Shown here: positions 18,763 through 28,685 of the stretch, in pieces
How positions within the stretch are numbered: the first letter of the stretch is position 1
How the letters are laid out: every line of letters starts with the position of its first letter
Assembly (NCBI GenBank): GCA_965209105.1
Contig: CBDBQB010000033.1
Coordinates: 336,746-400,745, forward strand
DNA from: JAAELZ01 sp965209105
GTDB lineage: Bacteria > Pseudomonadota > Gammaproteobacteria > Arenicellales > Poriferihabitantaceae
Direction of reading: 5' to 3'
Length of the DNA stretch: 64,000 bases
The notes under the pieces: model-generated
Seen by the model: only the letters and a program-made list of their open reading frames with translations
Databases searched by the model: none
Told to the model about the DNA's origin: nothing
Made by a program: the position numbers and the translations under genes

Positions 18763-19239
18763 GTGAGTACGCGAGTGGACTACTATTTGCTGGATCAGTC
18801 AGCACCCGAGGCGGTGTCGAAATATGCCTGCCGATTGCTAGCAAAAGTGTACGATGCGGGCTTGAAAACCTTTGTGCTGACAGATTCCCCTGAACAAGCC
18901 GAGCAAATCGATCAAATGCTCTGGACCTCTTCCGATGCAAATTTTGTGCCGCATACTCAGTTAGAGAATCTGGCAAAAGACGATCCACTGACCCAAATTG
19001 TGATTGGAGATCAATTGCCCCGCAGCCTGAAGATTATGAGGTCTTGGTTACACTTAAAACCGACAATGCTCAACTGGGTGAGGGGTTTTGCGCGGGTAGC
19101 TGAGCTTGTTTCATCTGATGAGCTAAGTAAACAAGCCCGCGCGCAAACGATACGCTGCGTGGAAACAATCCAACGCCGAGCTCAATACCCATCACATAAA
19201 AATTTGAAGGGCGTTTTCAGTTGGGCACATGGTGTCTGA
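18763..19239 (+). CDS. holC: DNA polymerase III chi subunit HolC, frame-disrupted
   Basis: The chi subunit links the clamp loader to single-strand-binding protein. GTG at 18763, 5 bases after pepA, gives STRVDYYLLDQS, the HolC N-terminus. The uninterrupted frame stays open to 19239 but stops looking like HolC at two places. From about 19013 to 19088 frame 3 reads IAPQPEDYEVLVTLKTDN, the expected LINL-type strand. From about 19138 frame 2 reads ARKRYAAWKQSNAELNTHHI and stops at 19207, the expected C-terminus. Three one-base changes (AA, GGGG and CCC runs) would restore a family-like protein of about 147 residues. Sequencing error or compensating mutation are both possible. Confidence 0.8.
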   Translation: MSTRVDYYLLDQSAPEAVSKYACRLLAKVYDAGLKTFVLTDSPEQAEQIDQMLWTSSDANFVPHTQLENLAKDDPLTQIVIGDQLPRSLKIMRSWLHLKPTMLNWVRGFARVAELVSSDELSKQARAQTIRCVETIQRRAQYPSHKNLKGVFSWAHGV

Positions 19240-19276
19240 TGCCTAGTTAGCCTTATTTCAATTTAAATCATCATCC

Positions 19277-22086
19277 ATGAGTCTTGCCAAATCTTACCAA
19301 CCCGCGAAATAGAACAGAGTTGGTATGAATACTGGGAAAAAAATGGTCATTTTTCGCCCTCGGGTGAAGGTGAACCTTATTGCATCATGATTCCGCCGCC
19401 CAATGTCACGGGGCGTTTGCACATGGGGCATGCTTTTTCCGATACGATACAAGACACTTTGATTCGCTATCACCGCATGAAGGGCGATAACACGCTTTGG
19501 CAGCCGGGCACCGATCACGCAGGCATTGCCACCCAGATGGTGGTCGAGCGATTGATCAATCAAGCGGGCAAAACGCGCCACGATTATGGCCGTGAAGCCT
19601 TTACCGAGAAAATATGGGAGTGGAAAGAAGAATCGGGTGGCACCATCACCCAACAACTCAGGCGCATGGGCGCGTCGGTTGATTGGGAGCACGAGCGCTT
19701 TACCATGGACGAAGGCTTGAATGATGCGGTAAAAACCGTGTTTGTTCGGCTACATGAAATGGGCATTATTTATCGCGGCAAGCGCTTGGTGAACTGGGAT
19801 CCGGTATTGCTCACAGCCGTATCAGATTTAGAGGTCATCAACGAGGAAGAAGAGGGCTTGATGTATCACGTTCGTTATCCGATGGTGGAAAGCGATGCCT
19901 TCATGGAAATCGCCACCACACGACCGGAAACCATTCTCGCCGATGGCGCTTTGGCGGTACACCCAGACGACACGCGATTTGACGACCTGATCGGCAAAAT
20001 GGTGCATGTGCCGATGACCGACCGCATCATTCCGATCATACGAGATGAATATGTTGATCCAGAGTTCGGTACGGGTTGCGTCAAAATTACCCCTGCGCAC
20101 GATTTTAATGATTGGGAAGTGGGTACGCGACACGACATGGAAATCATTAATTTGCTCACCCCCGATGCGAAGATGAATGACAATGCGCCCGAAGCTTACC
20201 GCGGCATGGATCGTTTCGACGCGCGTGACAAAATCGTCGAAGATTTAACCGCCGCGGAATTGATGATTAAGATCGACAAGCATCAGCTCAAACGACCGCG
20301 CGGCGACCGATCGGGCAGTGTTATTGAGCCGTATTTGACCGATCAATGGTATGTCGATTTAACCCGCGATGTTCAGGACGATGGGCGACCCGGCGGCAAG
20401 GCGGTGATCACTGACCCTGCGATTGCAGCAGTTCGATCCGGCAAGATTAAATTCGTTCCTAAAAATTGGGAAAATACCTATTTCCAATGGTTAGAGAACA
20501 TTCAAGATTGGTGTATTTCGCGCCAAATTTGGTGGGGACACCGCATTCCAGCTTGGTATGATGATGCGGGCAATTCCTATGTGGCAGATTCCGAGGCAGC
20601 GGTGCGCGAGAAGTATGACATTGCTGCCGACATCGCATTGCGCCAAGATGACGATGTGCTTGATACTTGGTTTAGCTCGGCCTTATGGCCATTTTCAACC
20701 TTGGGTTGGCCAGAGGAAACGGATCGACTCAAGACCTTTTACCCCACCAATGTGTTGGTCACGGGTTTTGATATTATCTTCTTTTGGGTCGCGCGAATGA
20801 TTATGGCCGGGGTGGTCTTTATGGAAGAAATTCCCTTTCAAGAAGTGTATATCCACGGCTTGGTGCGTGATTCACACGGCAATAAAATGTCGAAGTCGAA
20901 AGGTAATGTGTTAGACCCGATTGACCTGATCGATGGCATTGAGCTAGACGCCTTGCTGGAAAAACGTAGCGAAGGTTTGATGCAAGATCATAAGCTCGCG
21001 AACATTATCAAACAAACCAAAGAGGATTTTCCAAACGGTATCGCGGCTTACGGCACTGATGCCTTAAGATTTACCTTCGCCGCGATGGCCACCAATGGCC
21101 GTGACATCAATTTTGCAACAGGGCGAATCGAGGGCTATCGTAATTTTTGCAATAAAATTTGGAATGCCGCGCGTTTCGTGTTGATGAATACCGAGGGGCA
21201 CGATTGTGCAGCGGATCATGACAACTACAAGCTCACGACAGTGGATCGATGGATAATTTCGCGCTTGCAGGACGCCGAAGCTGAAGTGGTACGCGGCTTT
21301 GATGCCTATCGCTTTGATCGCTCAGCAACTGCGATATACGAATTTATTTGGAACGAGTACTGTGATTGGTATCTTGAGCTGACCAAACCTGTTTTAAACA
21401 GTGATGCGACGGCAGCCGAGATAAAAACAGGGACACGCCGAACCTTACTGCGCGTGCTCGAGACGTCGATGCGATTGGCGCATCCGATCATGCCGTATAT
21501 CACCGAAGAAATTTGGCAGAAGATCGCGCCGCTGACGGGCAAAACAGGGGAGACGATTATGCGCGAGCCGTTCCCCGTTTCAGAGACTAGTTTGCGATCT
21601 CATGAGGCCGAAGCAAGCGTTAAATGGGTGCAAGATTTTATTTTAGGAATACGCCAGATTCGCGGTGAGATGGATATTGCGCCGGGCAAGCCCTTGGATG
21701 TGTTTCTCGTCAACGCGTCAAGCCAAGATAAGACCGAGGTGTTAGAGCATGACGTGTTGCTAAAATTCGTCGGCCGCATCAGCGCGATAAACTTGCTGAA
21801 TAATGAAACGGACGCACCCGAATCAGCGGTAGCCTTAGTGGGGGATTTAAAAATACTCATCCCTTTGGCTGGGCTGATAGATAAAGAAGCGGAGTTGGCG
21901 CGCTTAAACAAAGAGCTTGAGAAAACCCAACATAATCTAAAGCGCACACGAGGAAAACTAGAGAACAAGAAATTTACCGACAAAGCACCCGAGCAAGTCG
22001 TGCAAAAAGAGCGCGATAAGCTTGAACAAGGCGAGCGTTTAATTGCGAATCTAGGTGAACAAATCGAGAAAATTAGACAGTTGTAG
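19277..22086 (+). CDS. valS: Valyl-tRNA synthetase, with one-base frameshift near the start
   Basis: Class I aminoacyl-tRNA synthetase with editing domain. The HIGH motif appears as GRLHMGH within PPPNVTGRLHMGHAF. The editing domain contains TTRPETILADGAL, the KMSKS motif is GNKMSKSKGNVLDP, and a C-terminal coiled coil is typical (about residues 865-936). ATG 19277 reads MSLAKSYQP and then meets TAG at 19310. From 19303 the other frame reads REIEQSWYEYW and continues in the main frame. One missing C in the CCC run at 19301-19303 explains this. The corrected protein is about 936 residues. Starting at Met 19387 would remove 37 conserved residues. Confidence 0.93.
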
Positions 22087-22088
22087 TG

Positions 22089-22421
22089 TCAAGCGTTTGT
22101 GCGCTCATTGGCTGTAATATGAGCTAAAGAGCCATCACCATACGAACGCTGAACTTTTGAAATCACGATATGATAACCATCGTACCATTTTGAATACTGT
22201 TGTTTAGCTTCGAGATGCTTTGGGTGTTGTGAGAATGTTTTAATGGATTCTTCAGTTGCCCAATAGTAGGTGGAATTAATTTTCTTGCCATCAGCAGATT
22301 CCCATACTTCTTTGCCAATATAGCCCTCCATAGACTCTGCGATTTCTTGAATAGCCTTATCCAAGATATGAAACTGTTCATCATATTTTCCGGGCTTGAA
22401 TATAAATGCGACTGAGTACAT
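22089..22421 (-). CDS. Antibiotic biosynthesis monooxygenase (ABM)-like domain protein
   Basis: A 110-residue protein that looks like a dimeric alpha/beta-barrel ABM domain. It has an N-terminal strand MYSVAFIFKPG, a helix KAIQEIAESMEGYIGKEVWE, and a strand-helix pair with STYYWATEESIKTFSQHPKH, where the Trp and HPxH-like segment resemble the family. Members are small oxygenases, heme-degrading enzymes or stress proteins. There is no evidence for a particular substrate. Its stop lies 2 bases from the convergent valS stop. Confidence 0.65.
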   Translation of the reverse strand: MYSVAFIFKPGKYDEQFHILDKAIQEIAESMEGYIGKEVWESADGKKINSTYYWATEESIKTFSQHPKHLEAKQQYSKWYDGYHIVISKVQRSYGDGSLAHITANERTNA

Positions 22422-22558
22422 AACTATTTAAAACGAGTGTTTTCCAAGGGTGCTATTTTGCCTGTTAAGCTAGCCAGTAATTTGTTTAATAGCGATTTAA
22501 TGATCAGGGTTTGGATAGGGCAATGGACTGATTTAACTTCTAAAGGTGTGTTAATGCT

Positions 22559-23416
22559 CTACGCCTGATCAAGGAAAGATCGGATCAACTGCCCAGTTTC
22601 TGTCGCTTGCTCCATATGAATATGATGTCCGCCTTCGAGGTATTCGACCCTTACATTTTTGAAAAGGGCGAGGCAACGATCAAGGTCTGATATTTTTTGA
22701 ACAATACCGCGGCTTGCGAGTACGAGCAAAACAGGCTGTTTAACGGCGGTGATAAACGCATCGATTTGTGATGGATTGAGCATGATCGGCGAACGGAAAG
22801 TCAGCCTAGCATCACTGCGAAGTCGATAGCCGTTCGGTGTTTCTTCGGTGGCGTATCGCATGAGCAGCTCGGCATTTTCTTTTGTTTGTGGAAAAGGGCT
22901 GGCTGCCAAGCGAGCGGCGACTGCGGCGCGTAGACTTGGAAACAATTTTTGCCTATTTTTATCCCAGCCAGCAAATTGATTGAGTGATTGCTTGAGCATG
23001 GCAGGGCCATCTTCGGCTGTTCGAGTCAGTGGGTGTAGGGCATCAATCATGGTGAGGCTTTCAATCCGCTCGGCCAAGGCACTGGCAGACAGTAAACCGA
23101 TTGCACCGCCCATCGAGTGGCCGACCAAATGACATTGCTGCCAATCCAGAGCATCTAACATTAAGCCAACATCACGAACATAGTCAGTATAGTGATACAT
23201 TGCGTTTTGGTCGCGGTGTGCGCTCTGGCCGTGCCCGATCATATCGACCGCCACGCATTCGTATTGTTCAAGCTCGGGGAAAAGGGGTAGAAAGCTGGCA
23301 CGGTTATCCAGCCATCCATGTAGACACAACAAACGAGTTTTAGAGGCAACGCCGTTGTGAATGATTTTAATTCTGCCAATGCTTAAGTCTAGATATTGAT
23401 GGGGGTAGGGTTTCAC
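22559..23416 (-). CDS. Alpha/beta hydrolase
   Basis: A 285-residue alpha/beta-hydrolase fold protein. The oxyanion region is LLCLHGWLDNRASF, the nucleophile elbow is VGHSMGGAIG (Ser), an acid lies near LLVLASRG, and the C-terminal histidine is EGGHHIHMEQ. The start is GTG at 23416, as no nearby ATG gives a full fold. It is related to the MhpC/serine-hydrolase-like group; the substrate is unknown. It is divergent from gltA. Confidence 0.85.
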   Translation of the reverse strand: MKPYPHQYLDLSIGRIKIIHNGVASKTRLLCLHGWLDNRASFLPLFPELEQYECVAVDMIGHGQSAHRDQNAMYHYTDYVRDVGLMLDALDWQQCHLVGHSMGGAIGLLSASALAERIESLTMIDALHPLTRTAEDGPAMLKQSLNQFAGWDKNRQKLFPSLRAAVAARLAASPFPQTKENAELLMRYATEETPNGYRLRSDARLTFRSPIMLNPSQIDAFITAVKQPVLLVLASRGIVQKISDLDRCLALFKNVRVEYLEGGHHIHMEQATETGQLIRSFLDQA

Positions 23417-23609
23417 GTGTTTGGGTACCGGGGCTGGAAAAAATGATAAATAAGACTTATTATTGCCATAAATACTATAATATATTGCTAATGCATTTCA
23501 AGCGCTATTCAATGCTTGGCTTCGCAGCTATACATTCAATATTTCAAACTATTATCGTTCCGCCTGTCTTATGTTTTGATAGGCGCCGTGCTTTTTTTAC
23601 CGACTCATT

Positions 23610-24980
23610 ATGACAGAAAATAAAACGCCAACGCTCGAATCATCCGTGGTCGACACGGTCAGTTTGAAGCGAAACGAAACCCAGCAGGAATGGCAAATGG
23701 ATGTACGCAGCCCGACCATGGGGCCGGATGTGGTGGATATTCGTAGTTTATATCGCGAGTCGAATATGTTTACCTATGATCCGGGTTTTACCTCGACTGC
23801 GTCGTGCAAATCTGCCATTACCTATATCGATGGCGCTGCCGGACAATTATTATATCGGGGTTACCCCATCGAACAGTTGGCGGCGCATTCGGACTATATG
23901 GAGACCTGTTATTTATTGTTGTATGGCGGCTTGCCTCAGGCAACAGAAAAGCAGCAGTTTATTGACGAAATCAATAATCACACGCTACTTCATGCACAGC
24001 TAGAGACCTTCTACCGCGGCTTCATGCGCAGCGCGCATCCGATGGCGATTATGGTCGGTGTGGTAGGGGCCTTATCGGCCTTTTATCATGATAGCACTGA
24101 CATCAATGATCCAAGCCAGCGACGATTGGCGGCGCACCGAATGATCGCGAAAATGCCAACGATTGCGGCCTACGCTTTTCAGTACGCCAACGGAAAAGCG
24201 TTTCCTTCTCCGCAAAATCATCTGTCTTACGCAGAAAATTTATTGCAGATGATGTTTTCCGTGCAATCGGAGGAATACATCATGAATCCCAAGATCGTTA
24301 AAGCGATTGATCGCTTTTTAATTCTGCACGCCGATCATGAACAAAATGCTTCGACTTCAACCGTGCGCCTCGCCGCATCGTCGGGCGCTAATCCCTTCGC
24401 TTGTGTTGCTTCAGGGATTGCCTCGCTTTGGGGGCCAGCGCACGGCGGCGCCAACGAGGCCGTGTTAAAAATGTTAGTTGAGATTGGAGATAAGAAAAAC
24501 ATTAAGAAATTTATCGACAAGGCGAAAGATAAGAATGATCCGTTTCGCCTGATGGGTTTTGGACATCGTGTATACAAAAACTTTGACCCGCGTGCCAATG
24601 TGATGCGTGAGTCCGCGCATGAAATTCTTGCTGACTTAGGCATCAACGACCCGCGGATGGAGCTGGCCATGGAGCTGGAACAAATCGCGCTGAGTGATGA
24701 ATACTTCAAGGAAAGGAATTTGTATCCGAACGTAGATTTTTACTCCGGCATGATATTGAGCGCGATTGGCCTGCCGACCAATATGTTTACACCGATGTTT
24801 GCAGTGGGTCGTACCGTGGGCTGGTTAGCGCATTGGAAAGAAATGTTTTCTGATTCAGACAATAAAATTGGTCGACCCAGACAGCTTTATGTCGGAGAGC
24901 CTAAACGCGATTATATAGCGCTGAATGATCGTGGGCATTCTTCTCGACCGACCTTGTTTACCAAGTTTTGGCAGCGATAA
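23610..24980 (+). CDS. gltA: Citrate synthase
   Basis: Type II hexameric citrate synthase that condenses oxaloacetate and acetyl-CoA. The catalytic histidines are in LHADHEQNASTS and WGPAHGGANEA, and the aspartate region is FGHRVYKNFDPRA. At 456 residues it is somewhat longer than E. coli GltA because of an N-terminal lead (MTENKTPTLESSVV). It is monocistronic. The acetyl-CoA made by the taurine pathway in this window would enter metabolism here. Confidence 0.95.
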   Translation: MTENKTPTLESSVVDTVSLKRNETQQEWQMDVRSPTMGPDVVDIRSLYRESNMFTYDPGFTSTASCKSAITYIDGAAGQLLYRGYPIEQLAAHSDYMETCYLLLYGGLPQATEKQQFIDEINNHTLLHAQLETFYRGFMRSAHPMAIMVGVVGALSAFYHDSTDINDPSQRRLAAHRMIAKMPTIAAYAFQYANGKAFPSPQNHLSYAENLLQMMFSVQSEEYIMNPKIVKAIDRFLILHADHEQNASTSTVRLAASSGANPFACVASGIASLWGPAHGGANEAVLKMLVEIGDKKNIKKFIDKAKDKNDPFRLMGFGHRVYKNFDPRANVMRESAHEILADLGINDPRMELAMELEQIALSDEYFKERNLYPNVDFYSGMILSAIGLPTNMFTPMFAVGRTVGWLAHWKEMFSDSDNKIGRPRQLYVGEPKRDYIALNDRGHSSRPTLFTKFWQR

Positions 24981-25327
24981 ACCTTTAAAGGCGATCCCCT
25001 GTAGTGGTGCGGGCAGCAACCTAGTTACGCTTCGGCCCAATGTTTTTAGTGTTTAGGGTGTTAAGCGTCAATCGAATTGTCTGGATAAATAATGCTTGAT
25101 CCGTGCGCTTTCATTTTCATCGGCGGCGCGCCGACAAGCGCAATTACGCAGCGTTGCTCCTTGCTCTAGCCTCCCCAATTATTCCAAGTTATTTCAAGGC
25201 CATTTGAAATGGTCGACCTGACCTCATTGATTAGATTCGATTTGATGATGAGCAGGTGAATTCACTGAATAAAAAAAAGCGCCCCAAAGGACGCTTTCTA
25301 ATAGCTGGTTAAAGACTATCTATAAAT
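24981..25327. other. Intergenic region after gltA
   Basis: I see no gene here; it holds only the minus-strand terminator at 25271-25300 downstream of the porin remnant. Confidence 0.5.
25271..25300 (-). terminator. Rho-independent terminator of the porin remnant
   Basis: On the minus strand AAAGCGTCC pairs with GGGGCGCTTT (one mismatch) and is followed by eight T residues. It lies about 30 bases after the stop of the porin remnant. Confidence 0.75.
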
Positions 25328-25625
25328 TTAGATATCTACACGCAGACGCGCAACTATTTTAGTATCAGACGCTGAATCTTGGTCTTTAGCTGAGAATTGT
25401 ATCTTAGCTTTCTTACCAAGTTTATGCGTATAACGAACAGCAACCGAATTATCATCGGCGTCATCATCAGAGAACTGAATTGCGAATCCGCCCATTTTAG
25501 CCGTTTAAAGTCATAGGTGTGGTAGTGCCATTGTCTTCTGCCATCAGTACTAAGCCCACATCACCGACCTTGCCAGTAACAGAAAGACCTATTGGGAGCC
25601 TCAGTCCCCCCATTAGATTTACAAG
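25328..25625 (-). pseudogene. C-terminal remnant of an outer-membrane porin-like protein
   Basis: Read on the minus strand, pieces in different frames give a beta-barrel-like sequence: SNGGTEAP, then IGLSVTGKVGDVGLVLMAED, then after another frame change MGGFAIQFSDDDADDNSVAV and KKAKIQFSAKDQD, ending DTKIVARLRVDI before TAA at 25328-25330. The alternating strands resemble the end of a Gram-negative porin, though the last residue is Ile rather than the usual Phe. There is no N-terminus or signal peptide, and at least two frame changes occur in 300 bases. The terminator downstream is intact. I infer a decayed gene. Confidence 0.5.
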
Positions 25626-25711
25626 TGAATAATCTCGGTGCTAAAGAGGTTAATGCCTCTATTGGGTTACAATAAACAGCATGCAATTTGTTCCAATTTT
25701 TAAAAGTACCT

Positions 25712-25969
25712 ATGCCTAAACCGACCCATAATATAGACGTCAATGAAATCGAGACGTCAATTAGAACCCTCAAACTGTATATGGAAGACGACGAGATCAA
25801 GCCTATAGTCGCCGTTTTGGAGCAGCTTAAAGCTGAACCGAATAACGAGGAAATATTAAGCCAAATTTCTGCTGTGCTCTCAGATATGGGCGTGATGCAA
25901 GGTGCGGTTTTGACCTATGCGCCTTATGTTAAATTGTTGATGTTGGATGATCCTTTTGGGGGTGATTAG
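25712..25969 (+). CDS. Small conserved-looking hypothetical protein
   Basis: An 85-residue acidic, mostly helical protein starting MPKPTHNIDVNEIETSIRTL. It has regular heptad-like leucines (TLKLYMEDDEIKPIVAVLEQ) and ends LLMLDDPFGGD. There is no signal peptide or known motif. ATG 25712 is preferred over 25688, which would add hydrophobic residues overlapping the intergenic region. Base composition resembles neighbouring genes. I do not recognise the function. Confidence 0.5.
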   Translation: MPKPTHNIDVNEIETSIRTLKLYMEDDEIKPIVAVLEQLKAEPNNEEILSQISAVLSDMGVMQGAVLTYAPYVKLLMLDDPFGGD

Positions 25970-26246
25970 ATTCAAAAAGGACGCGTGCTGAAAGAGATCA
26001 GCATGAGTGCGCAGAGCTAAGGTGATTAGAGGTAATAGGAGACAAATCACGATCAGGACGCTTTGTGGAGACTGGCACGTCGCTCCTCGCAACGATGCAG
26101 GAATAATTCTGACAATCCGGAGCAACCATCGATTAATGCTGATTGTGAATGAAGTAGGCATCTAATTTCTGGGTATCGACTTTATCGTTATTCAAGCACG
26201 GCTTTTGTTAAAATTCGCGCTTCCCTTCCGTAGTCGATTTTCAGGT

Positions 26247-27284
26247 ATGTCAGAAATCAAACTCACCGAATATAGTCACGGCGCGGGCTGTGGCTGCAAA
26301 ATATCACCCAAGACTCTCGAAACAATATTGGCCAGCGCCAAGCCACAGCAGCATAGCGCTAATTTACTGGTGGGCAATGAAACCAAAGACGATGCGGCTG
26401 TTTATGATTTGGGAGATGGTCGGGGCTTAATCAGCACCACCGATTTTTTCATGCCGATTGTCGATGATCCTTTTGTATTCGGGCAAATTGCGGCAACAAA
26501 CGCTATTTCTGATGTTTATGCCATGGGGGGTAAGCCGGTCATGGCCATCGCAATTTTTGCTTGGCCTCTGGATAAATTAAGCGAGGATATTGCCCAGCAG
26601 GTGATTGAGGGTGGGCGCTTTGCTTGTCAGCAAGCGGGGATCAGTTTGGCCGGAGGCCATAGTATCGACGCACCCGAGCCCATATTTGGTTTGGCGGTTT
26701 CAGGCTTGGTAGATTTAGCGCACCTTAAACAAAATAATACGGCGCAAGCAGGGGATCAATTGTTTTTGACCAAGCCGCTGGGTGTGGGGATATTAAGCAC
26801 TGCACAAAAGCAGAAGAAAATCGCGGCTGAACACGCGCATATTGCAAGCGAATCGATGTGCCAGCTCAATGAGCTTGGCTCGGACATCGCCAAAATTAAT
26901 GGTGTCAATGCAATGACTGACGTCACTGGCTTTGGTCTGGCGGGGCATTTACGTGAGCTCTGCGAGGGTAGTCAACTTCGCGCTGAAATATTTTACGACA
27001 AGCTGCCCTTGCTTCCTGAAGTGATGCATTATTTGCAAAGGGGCTGCTCACCGGGTGGCGCAAGGCGTAACTTTGAAAGTTATGGTCACTTGATCGGCGC
27101 AACGACAGCGGATCAACAATCAATCATTTGTGATCCTCAAACGAGTGGCGGCTTGTTGGTGAGCGTCGCAGATGCTGGCGTATCTGAGTTTCAAACCCTA
27201 TGCAATCAGCAAGGCTACGATCTTGCGCCTATCGGGAAGCTGTATTCTTTGGATGATGCACAGAAGTTGATTGAGTTGGTATAA
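26247..27284 (+). CDS. selD: Selenide, water dikinase (selenophosphate synthetase)
   Basis: It makes selenophosphate from selenide and ATP. The N-terminal glycine-rich motif GAGCGCKISPKTL carries the catalytic Cys-Lys pair; this is a cysteine, not selenocysteine, form. Metal and ATP sites include DDAAVYDLGDG and TTDFFMPIVDDPF, and the C-terminus has CDPQTSGGLLV. I chose ATG 26247 (MSEIKLTEYSHG), which gives the normal 345 residues; ATG 26205 adds an unrelated lead. mnmH starts 5 bases after the stop, the common selD-mnmH arrangement. No selA or selB is in the window. Confidence 0.95.
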   Translation: MSEIKLTEYSHGAGCGCKISPKTLETILASAKPQQHSANLLVGNETKDDAAVYDLGDGRGLISTTDFFMPIVDDPFVFGQIAATNAISDVYAMGGKPVMAIAIFAWPLDKLSEDIAQQVIEGGRFACQQAGISLAGGHSIDAPEPIFGLAVSGLVDLAHLKQNNTAQAGDQLFLTKPLGVGILSTAQKQKKIAAEHAHIASESMCQLNELGSDIAKINGVNAMTDVTGFGLAGHLRELCEGSQLRAEIFYDKLPLLPEVMHYLQRGCSPGGARRNFESYGHLIGATTADQQSIICDPQTSGGLLVSVADAGVSEFQTLCNQQGYDLAPIGKLYSLDDAQKLIELV

Positions 27285-27289
27285 GCTAA

Positions 27290-28403
27290 ATGAACCTCCC
27301 GCAAGTAGAGGATTTTGAATCACTGTTATGTGCCGATATTCCCTTATTGGATGTGCGCGCGCCGGTTGAGTTCGCGCAAGGGGCATTCCCGCACAGCCAC
27401 AATATTGCGCTACTTAATGACGACGAGCGCGAGCAAATCGGCATACGCTACAAAGCCAAGGGCAATGAGGCCGCGATTGAGTTGGGCACCGAACTTATAC
27501 AAGGTGATATTAAAGATCAGCGGATCAAGGCTTGGGCGGCGTTTATTGACCAGCACCCCGATGCGGTTTTATATTGTTTTCGTGGGGGGATGCGCTCTAA
27601 GATTGCGCAACAATGGATTCAGGCAGCGACAGGGAAGGTAATCCCACGGGTCAAGGGCGGCTATAAATCTCTGCGGCGATACTTGATTGTTCAAACCGAG
27701 AGCCTTGTTACAAAAATTGATCCGATTGTTTTAAGCGGGCGCACTGGCTCGGGTAAAACGAAGCTTATCAAAGCCCTGCCCAACACCATCGATTTAGAGG
27801 GCTTGGCCAACCATCGGGGCTCGTCATTTGGTCGGCAATTAAGCCCACAACCCACACAAATCAATTTTGAGAACGCGATTGCGATTGAATTAATGAAATT
27901 GCACCAGCAGGGCGTGCGATGAGATTGTGTTCGAAGATGAAAGTCCAAACATCGGTTCGGTACATATTCCTCATGCCTTGTATGCACGCGGAACTTGTTC
28001 GGCCCCTTGCGTTGACATTATCGACACCCCTCGTCGGAACGAGTTGAAATTACTCTTAGCCGAATACGTTACGGAGATGCTGGCGCGCTATCCAAGCGGT
28101 TTCGACATAATGATGAATGAAGGGCTCGCCATGCCTTAGGAAGAATATCTGAGAGAAAGTCTGTCGCGGGTAAAGCGTCGCTTGGGCGGTGAGCGCCACC
28201 AAGAGATTCTGGCGCTGATGGACAGCGCGCTCAAAGAACAAGCCCGTGCGGGTGAAACGGTTGAACATCGATTGTGGTTAGCCAAGATGTTGTCAGAGTA
28301 TTATGATCCTATGTATGACTACCAACAAAGTAAACGTGAGCGACAAGTATTGATGTCGGGCGATTTCTCTGAGGTTTTGGCTTACTTAAACACAACTCGA
28401 TAA
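27290..28403 (+). pseudogene. mnmH: tRNA 2-selenouridine synthase MnmH (SelU), frameshift plus nonsense codon
   Basis: MnmH converts 2-thiouridine in tRNA to 2-selenouridine using selenophosphate. The N-terminal rhodanese domain has the catalytic cysteine loop YCFRGGMRSK, and the C-terminal domain has the P-loop SGRTGSGKTKL. The frame ends at TGA 27920 after HQQGVR. One extra base there lets the next frame continue with IVFEDESPNIGSVHIP. A second lesion, in-frame TAG at 28137-28139, interrupts AMP-stop-EEYLRESLSRV, after which the same frame runs to 28403. The corrected length, about 370 residues, is normal. It is either inactive or affected by sequence error; the TAG is not a homopolymer slip. 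Confidence 0.85.
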
Positions 28404-28658
28404 ATCCTGACGAAAGACGGAAGTTTCAATAGGGCGAAAGGCGAAATTTAATGTCAAGAAGCAGGAAATTTTTGCCAAACTCCAGCTGAATAATAGAACA
28501 TAGCCTTGATATTGTTGTCAAAAACCATGAGTCGATTAGTGTGATGAAACACCAATGTATTGATAAAATGTAAGAAATAGTTGTTGTATTACAATAAGAT
28601 ACTATTATTTAAGTAGTTAATGAAATACTTGTGTATATTCAGGGAACTTTCAGTATAA
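28404..28658. other. AT-rich intergenic region upstream of rpoH
   Basis: There is no reading frame of note. The last 30 bases contain the putative rpoH promoter; I see nothing else. Confidence 0.5.
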
Positions 28659-28659
28659 T
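28654..28659 (+). promoter_or_regulatory. -10 element of the rpoH promoter
   Basis: TATAAT at 28654-28659 overlaps the first base of the CIRCE element. TTGTGT at 28629-28634 is a weak -35 candidate with a long 19-bp spacer, so another sigma factor could also be involved. Confidence 0.5.
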
Positions 28660-28685
28660 TAGCACTCTTAAGTCCAGAGTGCTAA
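28659..28685 (+). promoter_or_regulatory. CIRCE operator (HrcA binding site) upstream of rpoH
   Basis: TTAGCACTC, a 9-base spacer, then GAGTGCTAA: a perfect match to the consensus CIRCE inverted repeat bound by the heat-shock repressor HrcA. It overlaps the -10 hexamer and the expected transcription start of rpoH, the position expected for repression. CIRCE normally precedes groESL or dnaK operons. Confidence 0.93.

Noticed and set aside
26247..26300. Selenocysteine at the SelD active site
   Set aside because: The catalytic position is an ordinary cysteine codon (GAGCGCK), with no in-frame TGA.
28137..28139. TAG in mnmH as recoded amber codon
   Set aside because: Many genes here end in TAG, and mnmH also has a frameshift, so loss or error is simpler.
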